A DNA stretch of 5,079 bases from Anaerolineales bacterium (GTDB lineage Bacteria; Chloroflexota; Anaerolineae; Anaerolineales; E44-bin32): positions 1 through 5,079 of the forward strand of contig JAGLGG010000255.1 of the NCBI GenBank assembly GCA_023144145.1, in the 5' to 3' direction. The notes below the pieces were generated by a model. It worked only from the letters and a program-made list of their open reading frames with translations, was not told the origin of the DNA and ran no database searches. The translations under genes and the position numbers were made by a program. Below are positions 1 through 5,079 of this stretch, piece after piece; position 1 is the first letter of the stretch, and each line of letters begins with the position of its first letter.

Positions 1-7
1 AGGCTAC

Positions 8-35
8 TTGACCTGGCTCCGCGAAAGGTTATAAT
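8..35 (+). promoter_or_regulatory. sigma70-type promoter of the polysaccharide operon
   Basis: A -35 box TTGACC (8-13, five of six consensus bases) and a perfect -10 box TATAAT (30-35) are separated by 16 bases. Transcription would start near 41-43. This leaves a leader of about 22-24 bases before the ATG at 65 and only about 8 bases before an alternative in-frame TTG at 50, so it also helps choose the start of the first gene. It is the only convincing promoter seen on the + strand of the window; the downstream genes are closely spaced and probably depend on it, at least in part. Confidence 0.8.
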
Positions 36-49
36 TCAGTGACTGAATT
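33..49. promoter_or_regulatory. perfect 17-bp palindrome, candidate operator
   Basis: AATTCAGT (33-40) and its exact reverse complement ACTGAATT (42-49) flank a single central G at 41. The element covers the last three bases of the -10 box and the predicted transcription start, where a bound dimer would block RNA polymerase. An inverted repeat of this size suits a dimeric winged-helix protein, and the next gene encodes one. Autoregulation is therefore the simplest inference, although another repressor could use the site. The arms are too AT-rich, and the loop of one base too short, for it to act as an RNA terminator hairpin. Confidence 0.6.
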
Positions 50-64
50 TTGAATGGGGTCTAC

Positions 65-547
65 ATGGAAGATTCACCAGATAGTGTCCGAGAACTTGGT
101 CTCCTAGAGGAAATTGAACGAGATCCTGACACCACGCAAGCGAGTATGGCAGATAGATTGGGGGTGGCTGTTGGGACGGTCAATTGGCACGTAAAGAGGC
201 TTATCGCCAAGGGTTACGTAAAGGTCAAACGCGCCGAACGTCGTAAGTTGCGATACATCATCACCCCTGAGGGGATTGCCGAGCGCGCCAAATTGACAGT
301 GGCATACATAGAAAATTCAATGCATTTGTATCGACAGACCAGACAACAAGCGGTTCAAGTCCTGCAGCAAGCCAGAGAACGGGGATTCAATCAAGTGATG
401 ATTCAAGGAGATGGAGATATTGCCGACGTTTGCCGTTTGACCAGCATTGAGCAGGGCATGTCTGTGGTGGAGAGCGGGGAGGAGGGTCCCGTGGCGGTGA
501 TTTTGATCGACGGACGAGAACTCATATTAAAGGATCCGGCAGACTGA
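65..547 (+). CDS. winged-helix transcriptional regulator, EPS-associated MarR-like, with C-terminal alpha/beta domain
   Basis: This is a 160-residue DNA-binding protein that probably controls the surface-polysaccharide operon it heads. Residues about 10-48 form a helix-turn-helix, with the recognition helix around VGTVNWHVKRL. A basic wing follows (about 50-66, VKVKRAERRKLRY), then the TPEGIAERAKLT segment and a long helix (to about 105). This order matches, from memory, the EPS-associated MarR-type regulators found beside exopolysaccharide genes. Residues about 106-160 look like an extra beta-alpha-beta unit with a glycine-rich GDGDIAD turn, possibly a ligand-binding domain. The ATG at 65 is preferred over an in-frame TTG at 50 because the promoter leaves TTG almost no leader; GGGG at 56-59 is only a weak ribosome site. 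The stop codon overlaps the next ATG (TGATG), so translation is probably coupled. The DNA-binding role is fairly sure; the ligand and the regulon are unknown. Confidence 0.85.
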   Translation: MEDSPDSVRELGLLEEIERDPDTTQASMADRLGVAVGTVNWHVKRLIAKGYVKVKRAERRKLRYIITPEGIAERAKLTVAYIENSMHLYRQTRQQAVQVLQQARERGFNQVMIQGDGDIADVCRLTSIEQGMSVVESGEEGPVAVILIDGRELILKDPAD

Positions 548-1590
548 TGGATTCAAAAAAGCCCTCTCAAGCTGATCAGCACATACTCGTGACCGGCGGT
601 GCGGGTTATATCGGATCGCGTTTGGTAGGCTCACTTCTCGAGAAAGGAAAATTCGTCACTGTTCTTGATCGGCTTGATTTTGGGGGAGAATCTATCCTTG
701 GTTATTTTACACATCCAAGGTTTTGCGTCATCAAGGGAGATGTACTCGACCCAAAAAACACTCAACATGCTGTGCAGGAGGCAATATCAAGAGGAGCACC
801 AGCGTTGAATTCGGTTGTCCACTTAGCAGCGACAGTAGGTTTTCCAGCATGTCAAAATTTGGGTCCTGATAAGTCGTGGCAGCAAAATTTTGAGGCTGTC
901 AAAATTGTATATGCAGAGGCGCAAGGGTTAGGCGCCGAGCGATTTATTTTCTCATCAACGTACAGCAATTATGGTCTATCACCCAATGGAAAGGAAGTTA
1001 CTGAGAAAACCCCACTTAATCCACAATCATTGTACGCTGAGACGAAGATCGCAGCGGAAGAATATTTAGCACGGAATAACAACTCTACCTGCGCACCTCT
1101 AATATTCAGATTCGCCACAATTTTTGGTACTTCCCCAAGAATGCGCTTTGATCTCATTATTAACCAATTTGTCCTAGAGGCATTTGCCAAAGAAGAGCTA
1201 ATTATCTATCAGAAGGATTACTCAAGGTCCTATGTACATATCCAAGATGTAGTCAAAGGTATCCTCATGGGACTTGATGCACCCCAAGATCTCATTTGTG
1301 GAGAAATTTATAACCTTGGTGCTGAAGAGGGAAATCGTACTAAGGAAGATATTGTTTCATTAATATGTTCTGAACTCCCAAAAACCCGGGTGGAATACGT
1401 AGAGCGCAGTTTCAGTGGCGACATGAGGGACATCCGAGTCTCATACAGCAAGATTCGAAAAGCGTTAGGATTTCGTGCACAGCGATCAGTGAAAGACGGA
1501 GTTCAAGATCTAATTCTACTGCTCCGCTCAGGTCTAATTAGTGATCCTTTCTCTGATCGATACCGCAATGCAAATTTGAGCCTTCAGTAA
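547..1590 (+). CDS. NAD-dependent nucleotide-sugar epimerase/dehydratase (extended SDR, GalE-like)
   Basis: This 347-residue cytoplasmic enzyme probably epimerises or otherwise modifies a nucleotide sugar for the exported glycan. The Rossmann motif GGAGYIG lies at 17-23. The catalytic set is visible: Thr138 in FSSTYSNYG (aligning with Ser124 of E. coli GalE), Tyr163 and Lys167 in YAETK. SRSYVHIQDV at 226-235 is the usual substrate-domain motif. HLAATVGFPAC (92-102), SPRMRFDLIIN (196-206) and a C-terminal DPFSDRYRN block (333-341) recall a broad SDR group often labelled UDP-glucose 4-epimerase or NDP-sugar oxidoreductase; its exact substrate cannot be read from sequence. Length is normal for the family (about 310-350). 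The start is fixed by the one-base overlap with the regulator stop and by AAAGGA at 529-534. G+C, hand-counted over 601-1560, is about 43 percent, lower than the regulator (about 51) or the next gene (about 48), which may point to a separately acquired cassette. SDR membership is certain; the reaction is not. Confidence 0.88.
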   Translation: MDSKKPSQADQHILVTGGAGYIGSRLVGSLLEKGKFVTVLDRLDFGGESILGYFTHPRFCVIKGDVLDPKNTQHAVQEAISRGAPALNSVVHLAATVGFPACQNLGPDKSWQQNFEAVKIVYAEAQGLGAERFIFSSTYSNYGLSPNGKEVTEKTPLNPQSLYAETKIAAEEYLARNNNSTCAPLIFRFATIFGTSPRMRFDLIINQFVLEAFAKEELIIYQKDYSRSYVHIQDVVKGILMGLDAPQDLICGEIYNLGAEEGNRTKEDIVSLICSELPKTRVEYVERSFSGDMRDIRVSYSKIRKALGFRAQRSVKDGVQDLILLLRSGLISDPFSDRYRNANLSLQ

Positions 1591-1608
1591 TCAGTAGAGA
1601 ACTTTGAT

Positions 1609-1613
1609 GGGAG
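1609..1613 (+). promoter_or_regulatory. ribosome binding site deciding the fucose-synthase-like start
   Basis: GGGAG at 1609-1613 sits five bases before the ATG at 1619. Three other in-frame starts lie just upstream (TTG 1604, ATG 1607, GTG 1613). Only a weak AGAGA (1596-1600) precedes the ATG at 1607. The 1619 start gives a protein opening MSQKDFWKDRRV, which places the Rossmann strand at the usual distance from the N terminus. Confidence 0.5.
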
Positions 1614-1618
1614 TGCAC

Positions 1619-2587
1619 ATGAGCCAGAAGGATTTTTGGAAGGATCGCAGGGTCTGTGTCACAGGTGGGGCAGGTTTCTTGGGATCTTATGTCGTTGAGA
1701 ACCTAAGACAGAAAGACGCCAAAGATATTTTTATTCCGAAAATTGAGGACTTTGACTTGGTTCAGAATGAGTCTGTCCAACGGCTGCTCGCAGAGGCGAA
1801 TCCCGACATCATTATTCATTTAGCAGCAAATGTGGGAGGCATTGGAGCAAACAGAGCGCGGCCAGCCGAATTTTTTTATGACAACTTGATGATGGGCGCG
1901 CAGTTGATCCATGAATCCTGGAAATCTGGTGTCGAAAAGATTGTTACCATCGGTACTGTCTGCGCGTACCCAAAGTTCACACCGGTGCCCTTTCGCGAGG
2001 AAACCCTTTGGGATGGATATCCCGAGGAGACAAACGCGCCGTATGGCTTAGCCAAGAAAATGATGCTGGTTCAGTCCCAGGCGTACCGTGATCAATACGG
2101 TTACAACTCCATTTTTCTGATCCCGGTAAATCTATATGGCCCCAGGGACAATTTCAACTTAGAAACTTCCCATGTTATCCCAGCATTGATCCGTAAATGT
2201 GTCGATGCTCAAGTTAAGAATGCACCAAACATTGATGTTTGGGGCGACGGCTCACCCACCAGAGAGTTTCTCTACGTTGAGGACGCCGCGGAAGGCATCT
2301 TGTCGGCTGCGGAACACTACAGTTCAAGTGATCCAATCAATCTGGGTTCGGGCCGAGAAATCAGTATCAAAGATTTGGCGGAGTTGATCACAGAGTTAAC
2401 GGGCTACCAGGGGGAATTGAAATGGGATACATCAAAACCAAATGGTCAACCGCGTCGTGCCTTAAATACCGATAAGGCGGAAGAGCAATTTGGTTTCAAA
2501 GCGAAAACGCCCTTTAGAGAGGGTCTTCAGAAAACGGTGCAATGGTACCTAGAAAACCGTGAAGAGATTCTTGCCAGAGAAGTATGA
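1619..2587 (+). CDS. fcl: GDP-L-fucose synthase-like NAD(P)-dependent epimerase/reductase
   Basis: The 322-residue protein matches GDP-L-fucose synthase (GDP-4-keto-6-deoxy-D-mannose 3,5-epimerase/4-reductase) along its whole length. In numbering from the ATG at 1619, GGAGFLG (16-22) binds the dinucleotide. LAANVGGIGAN (68-78) and the Tyr142/Lys146 pair (YGLAKK) are typical of the SDR fold, and NLYGPRDNF (172-180) with SHVIPAL (184-190) is diagnostic of this enzyme. By alignment from memory with the E. coli enzyme (Ser107, Cys109, Tyr136, Lys140, His179), the counterparts are Thr113, Cys115, Tyr142, Lys146 and His185, so the reductase and epimerase groups are kept with a Ser-to-Thr change. 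The arginines I recall contacting the NADP 2'-phosphate in E. coli (Arg12, Arg36) are not obvious here. The partner Gmd is not in the window. The gene follows the SDR gene by 28 bases and overlaps the permease by four (ATGA). A closely related GDP-deoxyhexose product is possible. Confidence 0.88.
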   Translation: MSQKDFWKDRRVCVTGGAGFLGSYVVENLRQKDAKDIFIPKIEDFDLVQNESVQRLLAEANPDIIIHLAANVGGIGANRARPAEFFYDNLMMGAQLIHESWKSGVEKIVTIGTVCAYPKFTPVPFREETLWDGYPEETNAPYGLAKKMMLVQSQAYRDQYGYNSIFLIPVNLYGPRDNFNLETSHVIPALIRKCVDAQVKNAPNIDVWGDGSPTREFLYVEDAAEGILSAAEHYSSSDPINLGSGREISIKDLAELITELTGYQGELKWDTSKPNGQPRRALNTDKAEEQFGFKAKTPFREGLQKTVQWYLENREEILAREV

Positions 2588-3444
2588 TTGTGAAGGGTGA
2601 AATGGCTGCTGTCGATCAAAAATCATCACCCATGACTATCATCCAGCCCTCAAAAGGTTGGATTCGAATCAATTTTCTCGAGATTTGGAGATATCGGGAG
2701 TTATTCTATTTCTTAGTCTGGCGTGACATCAAGGTTCGATACAAGCAGAGTTTGATAGGAGCGGGGTGGGCCATTCTGCAGCCTCTGCTCACAATGATTG
2801 TGTTCACAATTTTTTTCGGGAATTGGGCAGGAATCCCAACCGATGAAATCGCTAAACCCGTCTTCTATTTCGCCGGCATTCTCCCATGGCAATTATTCCA
2901 GAGTGGCGTAAGTAAAGCTGGGGCAAGCATGGTTGCCAATCGTAACCTGATTACTAAGGTTTATTTCCCAAGGTTGACGGTTCCTATTGCTCCGATAATT
3001 GCAGGCTTGGTGGATTTTGCTATTGCATGCTTGGTTTTGATTGCCTTGATGATTTATTACGGTATAGGGCCCACATCAGCCCTGTGGGCATTACCAATCT
3101 TCATAATAATGGCACTTATTACGGCGATCGGGGTGGGAATGTGGCTTGCGGCATTGAATGTCACCTATCGGGATATAGGGTATGTCATTCCATTCCTGTT
3201 GCAACTATGGTTCTTCCTGTCACCCGTGGTGTATTCATCAAGCATCGTCCCTGACTTGTTTAAGCCCTTTTATGCACTTAATCCTATGGCCGGTGTTGTG
3301 AGCGGATTTCGGTGGGCAATTCTAGGTGTTGGTCAACCTGAAGCAGGGACGCTGATCGCTTCCTTTGGAATTTCACTCATACTCTTGGTAAGTGGAATAT
3401 TTTACTTTAGACGAATGGAAAGGACCTTCGCTGACGTAGTTTAG
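2584..3444 (+). CDS. wzm: ABC-2 type polysaccharide export permease
   Basis: This 286-residue inner-membrane protein is the channel half of an ABC exporter for a lipid-linked O-antigen or capsule-like chain (Wzm/KpsM/TagG type). The cytoplasmic N-terminal segment ends in WRDIKVRYKQSLIGAGW (46-62), the amphipathic entry motif of these permeases. About six hydrophobic segments follow, near 57-79, 92-110, 133-158, 163-190, 199-218 and 254-275. NRNLITKVYFPR (119-130) is the usual cytoplasmic loop contacting the ATPase, and NVTYRDIGYVIPF (192-204) with LSPVVY (212-217) and LNPMAG (232-237) are family signatures. Length fits the family. The start overlaps the previous stop as ATGA; an in-frame ATG at 2602, preceded by AAGGG (2593-2597), would shorten it by six residues and cannot be excluded. 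The ATPase partner lies 61 bases downstream. The transported glycan cannot be named from the permease alone; the symbol is by homology of type. Confidence 0.9.
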   Translation: MIVKGEMAAVDQKSSPMTIIQPSKGWIRINFLEIWRYRELFYFLVWRDIKVRYKQSLIGAGWAILQPLLTMIVFTIFFGNWAGIPTDEIAKPVFYFAGILPWQLFQSGVSKAGASMVANRNLITKVYFPRLTVPIAPIIAGLVDFAIACLVLIALMIYYGIGPTSALWALPIFIIMALITAIGVGMWLAALNVTYRDIGYVIPFLLQLWFFLSPVVYSSSIVPDLFKPFYALNPMAGVVSGFRWAILGVGQPEAGTLIASFGISLILLVSGIFYFRRMERTFADVV

Positions 3445-3505
3445 GGTGAAGACTTGGTAGAGCGGGCTTGAAGTTACTAAATACGAGTTATGGACAAGGT
3501 CTGAC
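3445..3505. other. 61-base intercistronic gap, permease to ATPase
   Basis: This is the longest gap between genes in the window. It holds no gene. The ATPase Shine-Dalgarno site is AAGG at 3496-3499, six bases before the ATG at 3506. AGACTTG (3450-3456) can pair with CAAGGTCT (3495-3502), leaving one bulged base and a 38-base loop, so a weak fold over the ribosome site is possible. No convincing -10/-35 pair and no GC-rich hairpin plus T-tract terminator is seen, so read-through from the permease into the ATPase gene is expected. Confidence 0.5.
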
Positions 3506-4786
3506 ATGTCTGAGATTGCCATTCGAGCGTTGAATCTGGGGAAGCAGTACCGCATCGGTGAGTACATTGATACGTACCGTACCTTACGGGACGCCCTCGT
3601 TTATGGGGCATCTGCTCCTTTCAAATGGTTACGACGAAAAGGTGCTACGCGCCCTGCATCAGACACAATCTGGGCTTTGCGCGACGTTTCCTTTGAACTT
3701 GAACGGGGGCAAGTATTAGGTGTGATCGGTCGAAATGGTGCAGGTAAAAGCACGTTACTGAAATTGTTATCAAGGGTCACTGAACCTACCGAAGGTTATG
3801 CCGAAATCTATGGCCGAGTAGGGTCTCTCCTAGAGGTTGGGACGGGTTTTCATCCTGAACTAACTGGAAGAGAGAATATTTTTCTCAACGGCGCCATTTT
3901 GGGGATGAAAAGGTCAGAAATTAATAGCAAATTCGATGAAATTGTCGACTTTGCAGAGGTTCCCAAATTTATTGATACCCCGGTCAAGCGTTACTCCAGT
4001 GGTATGTACCTTCGGCTGGCCTTCGCAGTGGCTGCACACTTAGAACCGGAAATTCTCATTGTCGACGAAGTCCTGGCGGTTGGTGACGCCGAATTTCAAC
4101 GAAAGTGTCTGGGAAAGATGAGCGAAGTCGCGCATGCCGGTCGAACGGTTCTTTTCGTGAGCCACAACATGTCGGCAATTGCGCGCTTAACTGGACACAC
4201 GATTGTTTTGAATGAGGGCCGTATTGTGTTCTCTGCTCCAACTCCAGAGGCGATTGATTATTACATGACCTCCGACATGAGCCAGGCGGGTGAGCAGAGA
4301 TGGGATAAGGCGGAAATGGCATCCGACACAACTCCCTTTCATCCGCGTGCATTACGTGTTTTGGATCACCAGGGGAGAATTTCCAACCAGGTCTTTTCCG
4401 CCAAGCCATTTATGGTTGAGTTTGAGTATGAATTAGATGAAGACATCACGGGATTACGAACTGGTCTTTACCTTTCTACCAGTAAAGGTGAACCTGTATT
4501 CACAACATTTGACACCGATGCACGAGAGGATTTTGAACGTTATACGACCCGATCTGCAGGGACACATATCAGCCGTTGTAAATTTCCAGCAGACCTACTC
4601 AATGAGGGGCGCTTTATTCTTGGAGTGAATGCAAGCGCATTCCGGATTCAATCCTTTTTTACAGATGAGCACGCGCTCACTTTTACTGTAGATGGGACTG
4701 GAGCTCCGGGGAGTCATTGGCCTGAACAAAGACGTGGACCCTTGCGCCCATCACTTGAATGGGAAATTGCAGAAAGTGTTAGGTAG
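3506..4786 (+). CDS. wzt: polysaccharide ABC exporter ATP-binding protein with C-terminal substrate-recognition domain (Wzt-like)
   Basis: The 426-residue ATPase powers export of the glycan through the neighbouring permease at the cytoplasmic face of the inner membrane. The nucleotide-binding domain fills about 1-250: Walker A GRNGAGKST (75-83), the Q-loop region with Glu in LLEVGTGFHPELTGREN (108-124, normal for this family), ABC signature YSSGM (163-167), Walker B ILIVDE (183-188), D-loop VGDAEF (192-197) and switch His220 in VSHN. An insertion before Walker A (about 17-55) is usual in Wzt/TagH-type proteins. Residues about 255-426 form an extra domain ending in GPLRPSLEWEI (411-421). This resembles the Wzt C-terminal beta-sandwich, which in E. 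coli O8/O9a binds the modified non-reducing end of the finished chain. Full-length with no broken motif. It starts at ATG 3506 behind AAGG (3496-3499). The next gene begins four bases after its stop. Confidence 0.93.
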   Translation: MSEIAIRALNLGKQYRIGEYIDTYRTLRDALVYGASAPFKWLRRKGATRPASDTIWALRDVSFELERGQVLGVIGRNGAGKSTLLKLLSRVTEPTEGYAEIYGRVGSLLEVGTGFHPELTGRENIFLNGAILGMKRSEINSKFDEIVDFAEVPKFIDTPVKRYSSGMYLRLAFAVAAHLEPEILIVDEVLAVGDAEFQRKCLGKMSEVAHAGRTVLFVSHNMSAIARLTGHTIVLNEGRIVFSAPTPEAIDYYMTSDMSQAGEQRWDKAEMASDTTPFHPRALRVLDHQGRISNQVFSAKPFMVEFEYELDEDITGLRTGLYLSTSKGEPVFTTFDTDAREDFERYTTRSAGTHISRCKFPADLLNEGRFILGVNASAFRIQSFFTDEHALTFTVDGTGAPGSHWPEQRRGPLRPSLEWEIAESVR

Positions 4787-4790
4787 CATA

Positions 4791-5079
4791 ATGGCACCAT
4801 CGCTGCTGAAACGAATTCTGGGTGAGATTCCTCTGAGTGCAGAGGCGATGGAAACCATCCGGCCATCAAGTAGTGAGCTTGAGGGCTGCTTTCGTTTGGA
4901 TCGCTTGGAAGGCAGCCTACCTGGCTGGATCAAAGCCGTCGAGCAATACAAACCAAAAATTGAAGGAATCCCCGTTAAAAATGTTCTTATCGTTGCCAAT
5001 TTAAGTTGGTGGTTCGAGTATTGTGTCTCCCTGGCACTGCTCTTGTCAGGTTTAGGAAATAAGGTCGAGTTAGTATATT
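4791..5079 (+). CDS. partial unrecognised protein, possible GT-B-type glycosyltransferase N-terminus
   Basis: An open frame starts at ATG 4791, four bases after the ATPase stop, with AGGT (4781-4784) as a ribosome site six bases upstream. It runs without a stop through 96 codons to the right edge, so the 3' end is missing. The first 60 residues are polar and show no motif that I recognise, no signal peptide and no membrane segment. From about residue 63, a beta strand VKNVLIVANL is followed by SWWFEYCVSLALLLSGLG and KVELVY, that is strand-helix-strand as at the start of a GT-B glycosyltransferase (strand, then a helix ending 'LLxGxGxxV', then strand two). Position next to an ABC glycan exporter supports a role in chain assembly. 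It could instead be another Rossmann-type enzyme. The frame also extends upstream inside the ATPase gene (GTG 4776), but the ATG has the better ribosome site. Confidence 0.7.
   Translation, partial: MAPSLLKRILGEIPLSAEAMETIRPSSSELEGCFRLDRLEGSLPGWIKAVEQYKPKIEGIPVKNVLIVANLSWWFEYCVSLALLLSGLGNKVELVY

Noticed and set aside
969..1190. Open frame on the minus strand opposite the GalE-like SDR
   Set aside because: Antisense to the conserved YAETK region, with no ribosome site or family resemblance; a by-product of the sense codons.
1583..1597. TTCAGT followed by CAGTAG near the SDR stop, resembling half of the operator
   Set aside because: Only one arm matches (TTCAGT); there is no ACTGAA arm and no promoter, so it is likely chance.
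3454..3483. Possible internal promoter (TTGGTA, then TAAATA after 18 bases)
   Set aside because: The -10 candidate matches only about half of consensus and the -35 is imperfect; too weak to claim.
3490..3504. Tiny ATG-to-TGA frame (four codons) just before the ATPase start
   Set aside because: No ribosome site of its own and out of frame; it contains the ATPase Shine-Dalgarno site, which explains the sequence better than a leader peptide.
4056..4409. Open frame on the minus strand opposite the ATPase gene
   Set aside because: It lies wholly antisense to conserved Walker B, D-loop and C-terminal domain codons, and its product is compositionally odd (rich in Pro, Arg, His, Cys) with no recognisable motif.
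4751..4999. Minus-strand open frame at the junction of the ATPase gene and the downstream gene
   Set aside because: It spans a tight same-strand gene junction with a good ribosome site on the + strand, and the plus-strand frame gives a Rossmann-like protein; the minus-strand product shows nothing.
1..5079. Search for CRISPR arrays, tRNA/rRNA genes, insertion-sequence ends and intrinsic terminators
   Set aside because: No spaced direct repeats, no cloverleaf-like segment, no transposase motifs or terminal repeats, and no GC-rich hairpin followed by a T tract were seen by eye.

Overview
The window is a compact, single-strand (+) segment of a bacterial surface-polysaccharide cluster. It starts with a promoter and regulator, continues through two nucleotide-sugar SDR enzymes and a two-component ABC polysaccharide exporter, and runs off the right edge inside a further gene. 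Hand counts of sampled lines put G+C in the high 40s percent. The -10/-35 promoter, Shine-Dalgarno-like sites and overlapping start/stop codons are clearly bacterial. An ABC-2 permease paired with a Wzt-type ATPase carrying a C-terminal extension fits export of an O-antigen-like or capsule-like glycan, as in many Gram-negatives, but such pairs also occur in other phyla (for example Chloroflexota). The window does not fix the taxon.

Layout. 1-64: a strong sigma70-type promoter (TTGACC, 16-nt spacer, TATAAT) with a perfect 17-bp palindrome covering the -10 box and the predicted transcription start. 65-547: a winged-helix regulator of the EPS-associated MarR-like type with an added alpha/beta C-terminal domain. 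547-1590: a GalE-like extended SDR, overlapping the regulator stop by one base. 1619-2587: a GDP-L-fucose synthase-like enzyme. 2584-3444: the ABC-2 permease, sharing an ATGA overlap with the previous gene. 3445-3505: a 61-base gap with no gene. 3506-4786: the Wzt-like ATPase with a C-terminal glycan-binding-type domain. 4791-5079: the first 96 codons of an unrecognised protein whose N-terminal part looks like the start of a GT-B-type Rossmann domain.

How the genes fit together (inference). The two SDR enzymes supply activated sugars, one of them probably GDP-L-fucose or a related GDP-deoxyhexose made from GDP-4-keto-6-deoxy-mannose. The glycan is assembled on a lipid carrier by glycosyltransferases that are mostly outside the window. 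The permease/ATPase pair then moves the finished chain across the inner membrane, with the ATPase C-terminal domain as a possible checkpoint for chain identity. The regulator is the first gene after the promoter and probably controls its own operon through the palindrome. No gmd (GDP-mannose 4,6-dehydratase) is present here.

I found no clearly new system. The most interesting parts are the operator-like palindrome placed on the promoter, the putative ligand domain fused to the regulator, cofactor-site and active-site differences in the fucose-synthase-like enzyme, and the unrecognised downstream gene.
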